NCBI RefSeq assembly: GCF_963675455.1
Contig: NZ_OY776217.1
Span: 868,001-932,000 of the forward strand
Origin: Emcibacter sp.
GTDB lineage: Bacteria > Pseudomonadota > Alphaproteobacteria > Sphingomonadales > Emcibacteraceae
Direction: 5' to 3'
Length of the DNA: 64,000 nucleotides
In this document: one piece after another, positions 26,604 through 35,182 of the stretch
Numbering within the stretch: position 1 is the first letter of the stretch
Layout: the number at the start of each line of letters is the position of its first letter
Made by a program: the position numbers and the translations under genes
The notes under the pieces: model-generated
What the model saw: only the letters and a program-made list of their open reading frames with translations
Databases searched by the model: none
What the model was told of the DNA's origin: nothing

Positions 26604-27908
26604 TCACCTGTCTTTTTTAAGTCTGCAGATATAAAATCCGTCCATCCCGCCGGGATAGTGATAGGGCAGGGTCTGTATGTCCCCGTCCGGTCCGATACAC
26701 TCTTCAAGACCAGGGACTTCTTCCGGCCGGATACTGTCCCTGTTTAGCGGCACACCGCTTTCCAGTAAAGTCCTTATCTGGTCCGGCCCCTCGCCGGCCT
26801 CCATTGAACAGACACAATAAATCAGCGTGCCGCCGGGGGCCAGCATCTTCACCGCCGCCTCAAGGACCCGGCGCTGCAGGGCGACAAGGCTCTCCACATC
26901 CTCCGGCGTTTTGGTCCAGGCCATGTCGGGGTGCCGCCGCAATGTGCCGCTGGAAGAACAGGGTGCATCCAGCAGAACGTAAGGGAAGGGTTCTTCCGGT
27001 GCATAGTCTGTGACATCCGCGGTAACCACTTCCACCTCAAGGGCAAGGCGCTGCATATTTTCCCTCAGACGGCGCAGTCGTTTTTCGGAAACATCCACTG
27101 CCGTCACACGGCAGCCTTTGGCCGCGCTCTGGGCGGCTTTCCCGCCTGGCGCCGCACAGAGATCCAGCACCCGGTCACCCGGACCAGCGCCGAGAAGTCC
27201 GGCCGGCAGGCGGGCTGCAAGATCCTGCACCCACCAGTGGCCTTCTTCAAATCCCGGCAGCTTGTCCACCTGTCCGGCGCGGGCCAGCCGCACCCCGTTG
27301 AACGGGGTAACCTCCCCGCCAAGCTTGTCCGCCCAACCTGCCGGGTCCTCGCCCGGCTTAAGGGTCAGGTCCAGTGGCGGTTCCTGCTGAAGGGCCGGCA
27401 TGATCCGGTGCGCGGGACCTTTGCCGAACCTTTCAATCCAGCTGTTGCGCAGCCAGCGGGGCAGGTTGAGGAAAGGATCGGCGAATTTTTCGGCAAAAAC
27501 ATCCCGCTCCCGGTCGACTCGCCGCAGAACGGCATTGACCAGACCCTTGAGCTGACGATCCGACTGGTTTTTCTGCTGGTCCGCCAGCCGGACACTGCTG
27601 TCCACCGCCGCATGAGCCGGGACCTCCATATAGAGAAGCTGGGTCAGGCCGAGCTGCAGGATATGTCGGACTTTCACTTGTTTTGGCGTGAGATTGCGGG
27701 GTGTACAGAAATTGATGATGGCATCAAGCTGCCCGAGCCGGCGCAGGCAGGTAGTGACCAGAAAACGGATGAAAGCCCGGTCGCGCTGATCGAGGTCGGA
27801 AAATTTCCGGCAGCAGTTTTCAAAGGCCCCGTCCAGGGCCTGTCCCCGGTCCAGTATCTGTTCCAGAAGATAAAGTGCCGCCAAACGACTTTTCAGATCA
27901 TGTACCAA
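26604..27908 (-). CDS. rsmB: 16S rRNA (cytosine-967-C5)-methyltransferase RsmB family
   Basis: RsmB methylates C967 of 16S rRNA. The 434-residue protein has an N-terminal NusB-like RNA-binding domain (about 5-140) and a C-terminal SAM methyltransferase. The SAM loop is VLDLCAAPGGKAAQSA. The two catalytic cysteines of m5C methyltransferases lie in LLDAPCSSSGTLRRHPD and IYCVCSMEAGEG. The start appears to be a TTG, because no ATG or GTG lies in frame between the upstream stop and the conserved N-terminal helix. It heads the operon with rpe, the heparinase-like gene and purH. Confidence 0.95.
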   Translation of the reverse strand: MVHDLKSRLAALYLLEQILDRGQALDGAFENCCRKFSDLDQRDRAFIRFLVTTCLRRLGQLDAIINFCTPRNLTPKQVKVRHILQLGLTQLLYMEVPAHAAVDSSVRLADQQKNQSDRQLKGLVNAVLRRVDRERDVFAEKFADPFLNLPRWLRNSWIERFGKGPAHRIMPALQQEPPLDLTLKPGEDPAGWADKLGGEVTPFNGVRLARAGQVDKLPGFEEGHWWVQDLAARLPAGLLGAGPGDRVLDLCAAPGGKAAQSAAKGCRVTAVDVSEKRLRRLRENMQRLALEVEVVTADVTDYAPEEPFPYVLLDAPCSSSGTLRRHPDMAWTKTPEDVESLVALQRRVLEAAVKMLAPGGTLIYCVCSMEAGEGPDQIRTLLESGVPLNRDSIRPEEVPGLEECIGPDGDIQTLPYHYPGGMDGFYICRLKKDR

Positions 27909-28009
27909 TTTCCGTCCGCCTTTCCCAGCGCCACGCGCTGCTCAGGGCAGTAGCACAGGGCCGGCGAATTGCCAAGCTTTTTGGCAGTTGGGGCGACAGA
28001 GGGGACGGA

Positions 28010-28978
28010 TTACCCCCAGGGGTCCCTGCCGGAGGATCCCGATCCCGGTTTCCGGCCCGTATTGGGCACAGAGGAGCGGCCGGAGCGACTCGCTGGTTGC
28101 TGACGGGGCCGGCTATAGTCGATGGGGCCCTTCCCGCCGCCGCCGGGGCGGGACATTTCCTCCAGCCTGCGGATGCGGTTTTTCATATCCGGGTGGGTGG
28201 AAAAGAGATTGTCCATATTGCGCCCGTGCAGCGGATTGACAATAAACAGATGCGCCGTCGCCGGATTACGTTCCGCCCGTTCATTGAGCACACGTTCGCT
28301 CGCGTGCTGTAACTTGCCAAGTGCAGATGCCAGCCACAGGGGCTGGCCGCAGATTTCTGCGCCGATGCGATCGGCTTCATATTCCCGCGACCGGCTGATG
28401 GCCATCTGCACGAGCATGGCCGCCATCGGGGCCAGAATCATCACCAGAATGGTGCCAATAATGCCCAGCGGATTGTTGCGGTTGTTGCCAAAGAACAAGG
28501 CAAAGTTGGCCAGCATACCGATGGCGCCGGCCAGTGTGGCGGTGATGGTCATGGTCAGGGTATCGTGATTTTTGACGTGCGCCAGCTCATGAGCCATAAC
28601 CCCGGCAATCTCTTCCCGGTTCAGGATACGCAAAAGACCAGTGGTCGCCGCCACAGCGGCATTTTCAGGGTTGCGGCCGGTGGCAAAAGCGTTGGGCTGG
28701 TCATTGTCCATCAAATAGACCTTCGGCATGGGCAACCCGCCGCGCCGCGCAAGTTCCTCCACCACATCATAAAGTTCCGGTGCGCTCTGTCGGGATGCTT
28801 CCCGGGCGCCATACATGCCCAGCACCATTTTGTCCGAATTCCAGTAGGCAAAGGCATTCATGGCCAGCGCCACCACAAATGCGATGACAAGGCCGCCGGA
28901 ACCGCCGAGCAGATAACCGACCGCCAGAAACAGGCCGGTCATGCCGGCCAGAAGTATTGCAGTTCTCAGATATCCCAT
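28010..28978 (-). CDS. htpX: Protease HtpX
   Basis: HtpX is an inner-membrane zinc metalloprotease that degrades misfolded membrane proteins. Two hydrophobic segments lie at the N-terminus, the zinc motif His130-Glu-Leu-Ala-His134 sits in HELAHVKNHDT, and two further hydrophobic segments follow it. SREYEADRIGAEI supplies the third zinc ligand. I start at 28978 because AGGAGG lies directly before that ATG. The 322-residue protein ends in a tail of roughly 40 Gly-, Pro- and Ser-rich residues that is longer than in E. coli HtpX and common in alphaproteobacteria. Confidence 0.96.
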   Translation of the reverse strand: MGYLRTAILLAGMTGLFLAVGYLLGGSGGLVIAFVVALAMNAFAYWNSDKMVLGMYGAREASRQSAPELYDVVEELARRGGLPMPKVYLMDNDQPNAFATGRNPENAAVAATTGLLRILNREEIAGVMAHELAHVKNHDTLTMTITATLAGAIGMLANFALFFGNNRNNPLGIIGTILVMILAPMAAMLVQMAISRSREYEADRIGAEICGQPLWLASALGKLQHASERVLNERAERNPATAHLFIVNPLHGRNMDNLFSTHPDMKNRIRRLEEMSRPGGGGKGPIDYSRPRQQPASRSGRSSVPNTGRKPGSGSSGRDPWG

Positions 28979-29094
28979 AATTACCTCCTGCGTCAGCGCA
29001 TCAAAAGCCGTGCAAGACCCCAAACCCTTGCACCCGTCACAAACAGTCTTATCTTATATGGAAACAGATATTATTTTTCGCAAGGGTCCGGACG

Positions 29095-29253
29095 ATGGAT
29101 GAGATAAAAAACAAGACAGAAACCAGCGACACAAAAGAAAAGGCAGAAAAACCGGATCCGCAAACCCCGCCAAAGGAAATCGGCGGCCGGGATGGCCCCG
29201 ACCCGGTCCGTTACGGCGACTGGGAAAATAACGGTATTGCGTCTGATTTTTGA
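29095..29253 (+). CDS. DUF1674 / succinate dehydrogenase assembly factor 4 family protein
   Basis: This 52-residue protein has a charged, disordered-looking N-terminal half. Its C-terminal block EIGGRDGPDPVRYGDWE, ending in GIASDF, is the DUF1674 (SDHAF4/Sdh8) signature. In mitochondria this family helps mature flavinylated SdhA; the bacterial role is inferred from that. An AGGG ribosome site lies eight bases before the ATG. It sits between htpX (divergent) and the desaturase gene 19 bases downstream. Its short length makes it easy to miss in automatic annotation. The order rsmB, htpX, DUF1674 recurs in alphaproteobacteria. Confidence 0.9.
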   Translation: MDEIKNKTETSDTKEKAEKPDPQTPPKEIGGRDGPDPVRYGDWENNGIASDF

Positions 29254-29272
29254 AAGTTGTTTCAGGTAACTT

Positions 29273-30085
29273 ATGACTCACTGGCTGACAGAGAATGCAG
29301 AGATGATCCGCCTGGGCGTTTTCCTGGGCCTGCTCGGCCTGTTTGCCCTGCTGGAAAATCGCTGGCCCTTTCGCACCAACCAGTTTCCCCGCCATTTCCG
29401 CTGGCTGACCAATATTGCCATCGTCGTTGCCGGCAGTATGACCCTGAAACTGCTGTTGCCGGTGATGGCGGCCGGAGCCGCCTTTTTTGCCACCGCACAA
29501 AACATCGGCCTGTTGAACATGCTGGATCTGCCGCTCTGGTTCACGATCCCCGTCAGCCTGATCCTGCTTGATTTTGCCATATATCTGCAGCATGTGGTTT
29601 TTCACCAGGTGCCCCTGCTCTGGCGCCTGCACAAGATCCACCATACCGACCTGGATCTGGATGTTACCACCGCCCTGCGCTTTCATCCGCTTGAAATCCT
29701 GCTGTCCATGCTGATCAAGATGGCCGTTGTCCTGCTGCTCGGTATCCCTGTTGCTGCCGTAATCCTTTTTGAAATCATCCTGAATGGCATGGCCCTGTTT
29801 AATCACAGCAACCTGCGTCTTCCGGATCGGACGGACCAGGTCCTCAGGCGCCTGTTGGTGACGCCGGCCATGCACAGCGTTCATCACAGCTGTCACATGG
29901 ATGAAACCAACAGCAATTATGGATTTAACCTGTCCTGCTGGGACAGGTTTTTGGGAACCTACCGGGAGCGGCCCGCCGCCGGGTACCTGAATATGGTCGT
30001 CGGTCTGGAGAACTACCGGAAAATCGGTGACCTCGGGTTTCTTTCCCTGCTTCGTCTACCGTTCACAAAAGAGGATAGACCATGA
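29273..30085 (+). CDS. Sterol desaturase/fatty acid hydroxylase family protein
   Basis: This is an integral membrane di-iron oxygenase of 270 residues with four or five hydrophobic segments. The histidine clusters are complete: His107-x3-His111, His120-x2-His123-His124 (HKIHH) and His201-x2-His204-His205 plus His208 (HSVHHSCH). Family members hydroxylate or desaturate sterols, fatty acids or carotenoids, and the substrate here is unknown. It overlaps the next gene by four bases. A lipid substrate would fit the patatin-like phospholipase two genes downstream, but that link is only inferred. Confidence 0.9.
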   Translation: MTHWLTENAEMIRLGVFLGLLGLFALLENRWPFRTNQFPRHFRWLTNIAIVVAGSMTLKLLLPVMAAGAAFFATAQNIGLLNMLDLPLWFTIPVSLILLDFAIYLQHVVFHQVPLLWRLHKIHHTDLDLDVTTALRFHPLEILLSMLIKMAVVLLLGIPVAAVILFEIILNGMALFNHSNLRLPDRTDQVLRRLLVTPAMHSVHHSCHMDETNSNYGFNLSCWDRFLGTYRERPAAGYLNMVVGLENYRKIGDLGFLSLLRLPFTKEDRP

Positions 30086-30597
30086 AACGGCTTCTGTTGT
30101 TGCGCCATGCCAAATCTAGCCATGATGATCCCGGCCTCAGTGATATCGAACGGCCGCTGAATACTCGCGGAGTGATGGCCGCCCATATGATGGGACGTTA
30201 CCTGCAGGAGCAGGACCTGGTGCCCGATTATATTCTGTGCTCCCCCGCCGTCAGGACCCGTCAGACCCTGAAGAACCTGAAGCAGCACCTGGACCAGAAA
30301 GTCCCGGTCTGTTATCCGGACGGCCTCTATCTTGCCCAGCCCAGCATGGTCCTGGATATGATCCGGGGCGTGGATAACAAATATGACACCCTGCTGCTGA
30401 TCGGGCACAACCCGACCATCAATCTCCTGGCCCACGACCTGAATGACGGCAAAAACAGGGAAGACCACAGGCGCCTGATCGAGAAATATCCGACCGGCGC
30501 CCTCAGTGTCCTCAATTTCAAACTGGACAGCTGGCAGGATATGGACCGAAAAACTGCACGTCTTGAGCGTTTCATCTGTCCTAAAGATTTGATTTAA
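30082..30597 (+). CDS. SixA-type phosphohistidine phosphatase (histidine phosphatase superfamily)
   Basis: This 171-residue protein is a small histidine phosphatase. The catalytic LLRHAKSSHDD lies at residues 6-16 with the phospho-accepting His9, and ERPLNTRG, CSPAVRTRQT and IGHNPTINLLA provide the other arginines and the second histidine. SixA dephosphorylates phosphohistidine on phosphotransfer proteins such as ArcB or NPr. The actual target here is not known. The start overlaps the stop of the desaturase gene. Confidence 0.9.
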   Translation: MKRLLLLRHAKSSHDDPGLSDIERPLNTRGVMAAHMMGRYLQEQDLVPDYILCSPAVRTRQTLKNLKQHLDQKVPVCYPDGLYLAQPSMVLDMIRGVDNKYDTLLLIGHNPTINLLAHDLNDGKNREDHRRLIEKYPTGALSVLNFKLDSWQDMDRKTARLERFICPKDLI

Positions 30598-30646
30598 AAG
30601 TAATTTGAGCTAAACTGACCTGTAAACAACAAGGTAACGGGTCTCC

Positions 30647-33154
30647 ATGCGGGAAAAAGAGCTCAGATTTGCCCTGGTCTGCTTCGGCGGCATTTCACTT
30701 GCCATTTACATTCATGGGGTCACAAAGGAAATTCTGAAGCTGGCCCGTGCCTCAAAAGCCTATCACTTCAGTCCGGATCCGAACGCCGAAAGCAAGCAGA
30801 CCTATATCTACCCCAATGAGGAAGTCACCGACGTGGTGGATACCGAGCTGGTCTATTTTGACATCCTCAAATCCTTCGCCCCGGACCTCGACCTCAGGAT
30901 CATCATCGATACCATTGCCGGGGCCTCGGCCGGCGGCATGAACAGCATTTTCCTCGGCCGCGGCCTGGCCCACGACCTGAATATGGATCATTTGCGCGAC
31001 CACTGGCTGCATGAGGCGGATGTCAGCCGGCTGGTCGGCGAAAAGAAACCCGCGGGACGGCTTGAAAAAATGTTCACCAAGCCCCTGATCAATATGTTCA
31101 GCAACCGGTTTCTTGTCGACGCCCAGCTCAAGGAAAAGGTGCGGGCGAAACTTCCTGCCCTGCTCAATATCTGGAACCTGAAACCGCCGTTCGACGGCAA
31201 GCACCTGCTTGGACTGATTTATCGCGGCCTGGACCGCATGGGCGACGGCAGCCGGCATTCCCTTCTGCCGCGGGGACATCAGCTCGACCTGTTTGTCACC
31301 CTGACCGACTATCACGGCTTTCGCCGCAATATCCCCATTAACGATCCCCCCATTATTGAAGAACGGGAACATCGGCACCGGCTGAAATTTTCCTATTTCA
31401 AGGGACTTTTCACCTCGGTTCCAGAGGACAGTTACAGCGATTTCGAGAAAAAGGACCTGCCTGGCCTCAGCTTTGCCTCCCGGGCTACCGCCTGTTACCC
31501 GGGGGCCTTTCCGCCGGCCCAGCTCAGGGAGGTGGATCATTTCCTGAAAGACCTGGATCAGGTATGGACAGAAAAAGACAACTTTCTGGACAAGAATTTC
31601 CGGGACTACCGGCTGGCCGGGCTTGATCCCCATAAAACATCTTTCCTTGACGGCAGCATATTGAACAACAAACCATTTGACCAGGTCATTGCTGCCATTC
31701 ACGGCCGGCCGGCCTTCCGCAAGGTGGACCGGCGCATTGTCTATATTGATCCCAACCCGGAGCAACTTTCCATAAAGCCCAGCGGTGCGCCGCCCAGCCT
31801 GCTCAATACCCTCAAGGGGGCGCTGTCGGATATCCCCATGAACCAGCCCATGCATGACGACCTTATGGAAGTGCAGGCCCTGAACCAGCGGGTCCGCATC
31901 ATCAAAACCGTGGTCGACAGCATCAAACCAAATGTGGAAATGCTGGTGCGGGAAATCTCCTCCAACAGCGTGGAGGAGACCATTACTGCCGACGATATCC
32001 GGGGCTGGCGCAATCTGGCCAATGCCAGGTCGGTCAAGGATGCCGGCTTTTCCTATGAAGGATACGCCCGCCTCAAGATCCGCAACTGCCTGGCCAACCT
32101 CACCCGCATTATCGGTGATATTTGCGACTGCCCTGCCGGCAGCGAGAAGCGCCGGCATGTCTTTTCCATTCTGCAGTGCTGGGCCCATCAGGATGAAATT
32201 GTTTTTTCCGGCCTCTATGGTCACCTGCTCAAGGAAGCCAATGGCCAGAAAAAAATTCTGGACTGGGTCACCGAACTGTTCGACCGTCACAAGGACGAAA
32301 CCGATCTTCCGGCCTGGGCAAATTTCCTGATCAGTTTTGATGTCGGCTACCATAAACGGCGGCTGCAGTTCATGATCCAGGAACTGAACAAGCTATACGG
32401 CGAACCCGACCTCGATGTGCAGGCCCTCGACCAGCTCAAGGGCGATTTCTACAAGGTGCTGCAGAAAATCGACCGGCTGAATGACAGCGGTTTTGTCTCT
32501 GAAACCAGCAAAACCGCCCTCCGGGAGGTTTTTGGCCAGTTGCTGAATGAACCGTTTAACGACGACCCGCACAGTGAAAGCAATGTTTGTTCCCTGGCCA
32601 CCGGCAAACAAGAGCTGACAGACGCGCTTGACCTGCTGGCGAAGGACCTTCGCCTGGAAAAATTCCGGGCCATGACCGACAATCTGATTGCCGAACAGAA
32701 TAATATGACCTGGCAGGAAACCGTCGGCCATGAACTGACCGTCTCCTACCTGGGTTTTGCCTTCTGGGATGTGATTACCTTTTCCATCATGGGCGCCAAG
32801 GATCTGGGCGAGTTCAATGAAATCCTGGTCAACCGGATCAGCCCAAATGACGGCTCGGTGCTGAAAAAAGAGGAGAACGAAATGCCGCTCCGGGGCACGG
32901 CCATGAGGTCCTTCGGGGCATTTTTCAGCCGGGCTGACCGGGAAAATGATTATTTATGGGGTCGCCTCAACGGCGCCGAGCGGCTGATCGATATCCTCGC
33001 CAACCAGGCCAGCCTTGAACATCTGGACCAGTCCATAGATGTCCGGGCCCTGAAAAAGCGGGCCTTTCTGGCCATCCTGGAAACGGAAAAGGAGCACCTC
33101 ACCCAGGTGCCGGACCTGCTGAAGGACCTGCAGGCCCGTATCGATGCCCTCTAG
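30647..33154 (+). CDS. Patatin-like phospholipase domain protein (DUF3376-type), 835 aa
   Basis: The N-terminal 400 residues form a patatin domain: the oxyanion-type FGGISLAIYIHG, the nucleophile Ser94 in GASAGG, and the catalytic Asp335 in DGSILNNKPF. A long C-terminal helical region (about 430-835) corresponds to the DUF3376 extension of this group. Patatins hydrolyse acyl esters of lipids. No signal peptide is visible, so it is probably cytosolic or membrane-peripheral. It starts 49 bases after the SixA-like gene and may be in the same transcript. Its 3' end overlaps the convergent A-type carrier gene. Confidence 0.87.
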   Translation: MREKELRFALVCFGGISLAIYIHGVTKEILKLARASKAYHFSPDPNAESKQTYIYPNEEVTDVVDTELVYFDILKSFAPDLDLRIIIDTIAGASAGGMNSIFLGRGLAHDLNMDHLRDHWLHEADVSRLVGEKKPAGRLEKMFTKPLINMFSNRFLVDAQLKEKVRAKLPALLNIWNLKPPFDGKHLLGLIYRGLDRMGDGSRHSLLPRGHQLDLFVTLTDYHGFRRNIPINDPPIIEEREHRHRLKFSYFKGLFTSVPEDSYSDFEKKDLPGLSFASRATACYPGAFPPAQLREVDHFLKDLDQVWTEKDNFLDKNFRDYRLAGLDPHKTSFLDGSILNNKPFDQVIAAIHGRPAFRKVDRRIVYIDPNPEQLSIKPSGAPPSLLNTLKGALSDIPMNQPMHDDLMEVQALNQRVRIIKTVVDSIKPNVEMLVREISSNSVEETITADDIRGWRNLANARSVKDAGFSYEGYARLKIRNCLANLTRIIGDICDCPAGSEKRRHVFSILQCWAHQDEIVFSGLYGHLLKEANGQKKILDWVTELFDRHKDETDLPAWANFLISFDVGYHKRRLQFMIQELNKLYGEPDLDVQALDQLKGDFYKVLQKIDRLNDSGFVSETSKTALREVFGQLLNEPFNDDPHSESNVCSLATGKQELTDALDLLAKDLRLEKFRAMTDNLIAEQNNMTWQETVGHELTVSYLGFAFWDVITFSIMGAKDLGEFNEILVNRISPNDGSVLKKEENEMPLRGTAMRSFGAFFSRADRENDYLWGRLNGAERLIDILANQASLEHLDQSIDVRALKKRAFLAILETEKEHLTQVPDLLKDLQARIDAL

Positions 33155-33489
33155 ACGCTGAAGCTTTCGCCACAGCCACAGGTGCCGGTGGCATTGGGAT
33201 TTTCAAAGACAAAACCGGTCTGAAACTTGTCTTCCCTGTAATCCATGGTGCTGCCGATCAGGTAAATCACAGACATGCCGTCGATATAGACGGTCACACC
33301 CTTGTCGCTGATTTTTTCATCACCGGGGGTTTCCTCATCCACATAGTCAACCTTGTAGCTCAACCCGTTGCAGCCCTTGGTCGTGGTGCCGAGGCGCACG
33401 CCGAGCGACGGTTTGCCCCGCTGCGCGAGCAGGAAGCGGATTCTGTCGGCGGCGGCGTCTGATATTTTGAGAACGGCGTGTGCTGACAT
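33151..33489 (-). CDS. sufA: A-type iron-sulfur carrier protein (SufA/IscA family)
   Basis: This 112-residue protein carries or transfers Fe-S clusters. The three conserved cysteines are present: one in GCNGLSY (about residue 40) and two in TCGCGESF at the C-terminus. Two ATG codons lie in tandem. I choose the second (33489) because AGGAG is six bases from it, against three bases for the first (33492). It is the last gene of the suf operon, seven bases after sufT. Confidence 0.94.
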   Translation of the reverse strand: MSAHAVLKISDAAADRIRFLLAQRGKPSLGVRLGTTTKGCNGLSYKVDYVDEETPGDEKISDKGVTVYIDGMSVIYLIGSTMDYREDKFQTGFVFENPNATGTCGCGESFSV

Positions 33490-33498
33490 CATATTCTC

Positions 33499-33912
33499 CT
33501 ACATAAAACCCATTTCAAGGCGGGCGGCTTCGCTCATCATGCTCATGTCCCACGGCGGATCCCAGACCAGTTCCACGGTGACATTGCCGACGCCTTCCAC
33601 GTCCCGGACCTTGAGTTCAATCTCGCCGGGCATGCTTTCCGCCACCGGGCAATGGGGGGTGGTCAGGGTCATAACGATGGTCACATCGGCCGTCTCCGAA
33701 ACGATCACATCATAGATCAGGCCCATTTCATAAATATTAACCGGAATTTCCGGATCATAAATTTCCCGCAACACCTCGACCACACGCTGGTTCAGCGCGC
33801 GTTGTTCCTCTTCGGAAAGCGCCGGGCCGCCGGAGACTGGTTTCTCGTGCTGCTGTTTTTCAGACGCCTTGTATTTTTCGTCTCTGTTATAAAATCCGTC
33901 CAGAAAGCTCAT
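33499..33912 (-). CDS. sufT: SUF system assembly protein SufT (DUF59/MIP18 family)
   Basis: This 137-residue protein has a charged N-terminal extension of about 40 residues and a DUF59 domain: VVEVLREIYDPEIPVNIYEMGLIYDV, TLTTPHCPVAESMPGEIE and LVWDPPWDMSMMSEAARLEMGFM. The reactive cysteine lies in PHCPV. SufT helps mature Fe-S proteins under high demand. It is between sufS and the A-type carrier in one operon. Confidence 0.94.
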   Translation of the reverse strand: MSFLDGFYNRDEKYKASEKQQHEKPVSGGPALSEEEQRALNQRVVEVLREIYDPEIPVNIYEMGLIYDVIVSETADVTIVMTLTTPHCPVAESMPGEIELKVRDVEGVGNVTVELVWDPPWDMSMMSEAARLEMGFM

Positions 33913-33931
33913 TTTTCTAACCCTGAGTATT

Positions 33932-35182
33932 TTAGCCGAAAATCCGGTTTACCTTGTCAAGACCAGCCACCAGCCGGTCGATATCTTCATATGTATTATA
34001 GAGACCCAATGACGCGCGGGCTGTTGCCGGCACATCAAAGAAATCCATTACCGGCTGGGCGCAATGATGCCCGGCCCGGATGGCAATCCCGTCCTGGTCC
34101 AGGATGGTACCGATGTCATGGGGATGGGCATTTTCCATGGTGAAAGAAAGAATGCCCGCCATATGATCCGCCTGTCCCACAAGCTGGAGACCCTTAACTT
34201 CCGCCAGCCGTTCCTTCGCATAGGCCAGCAGCTTTTCTTCATGGTCCTCGATGGCTTCAAAGCCCAGATTTTCCATATAATCAATAGCCGCCCCAAGACC
34301 GATACCACCGGCAATATGCGGGGTGCCGGCTTCAAACTTGTGCGGCAAATCGTTATAGACCGTCTTTTCAAAGGTCACGCTGCGGATCATGTCGCCACCA
34401 CCCTGATATGGCGGCATTGCCTCCAGAAGCTCTTTGCGGCCATAAAGAACGCCAACCCCGGTCGGCCCGTACATTTTATGGCCGGAAAAGACATAAAAAT
34501 CGGCATCCAGGTCCTGCACATCGACCCGGGTATGGGGAACAGCCTGACAGCCGTCCACCAGAACCAGCGCGCCTACCTTATGGGCCACCCTGATAATTTC
34601 CTTTATGGGCGTGATGGTGCCCAGCGAGTTGGAAATATGGGTGATGGCCACCAGTTTAGTCTTCTCAGACAACAATTTCTCAAATTCCTCAAACAGGAAA
34701 TTACCCTTGTCATCGATGGGGGAAACCTGGATGATGAAATCCTTTTCCTCCCGCACCATCTGCCAGGGCACGATATTGCTGTGATGTTCCATTCGGCTGA
34801 GGATCACTTCATCGCCGGCCCCGAGGTTCTGCCGTCCCCAGGTCTGAGCCACCAGATTGATGGCCTCGGTCGCGCCGCGCACGAAAATGATTTCCTTGTC
34901 ATCAGCCGCATTGATGAAAGTCTTAAGCTGACCACGGACTTCCTCATATTTCTGGGTGCCGAGCTGGGACAGATAATAGACGCCCCGATGAATATTGGCA
35001 TATTCATTGGAATAATAGTCACTCACCCGGTCAATCACCTGACGCGGTTTCTGGGCACTGGCGCCGCTGTCGAGAAAGGTCAGGGGCTTGCCGTAAATCT
35101 GCTGCTCAAAAATGGGAAAATCACGGCGGATTTCTTCCACATTATAGTTTGATTTCAGAATATTAGAATTTTCTGACGTCAT
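33932..35182 (-). CDS. sufS: Cysteine desulfurase SufS
   Basis: SufS removes sulfur from cysteine and holds it as a persulfide for Fe-S cluster assembly. The 416-residue protein has the PLP-binding lysine in FSGHKMYGPTGVGVLYG and the persulfide-forming cysteine in RAGHHCAQPVM, the group II layout. The start overlaps the sufD stop by four bases. There is no SufE or SufU gene in the operon, so the sulfur acceptor is probably elsewhere in the genome. Confidence 0.97.
   Translation of the reverse strand: MTSENSNILKSNYNVEEIRRDFPIFEQQIYGKPLTFLDSGASAQKPRQVIDRVSDYYSNEYANIHRGVYYLSQLGTQKYEEVRGQLKTFINAADDKEIIFVRGATEAINLVAQTWGRQNLGAGDEVILSRMEHHSNIVPWQMVREEKDFIIQVSPIDDKGNFLFEEFEKLLSEKTKLVAITHISNSLGTITPIKEIIRVAHKVGALVLVDGCQAVPHTRVDVQDLDADFYVFSGHKMYGPTGVGVLYGRKELLEAMPPYQGGGDMIRSVTFEKTVYNDLPHKFEAGTPHIAGGIGLGAAIDYMENLGFEAIEDHEEKLLAYAKERLAEVKGLQLVGQADHMAGILSFTMENAHPHDIGTILDQDGIAIRAGHHCAQPVMDFFDVPATARASLGLYNTYEDIDRLVAGLDKVNRIFG

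Noticed and set aside
30752..32353. 533-codon open frame antisense to the patatin-like gene
   Set aside because: The patatin dyad and its extension are convincing, and the opposite frame has no motif.
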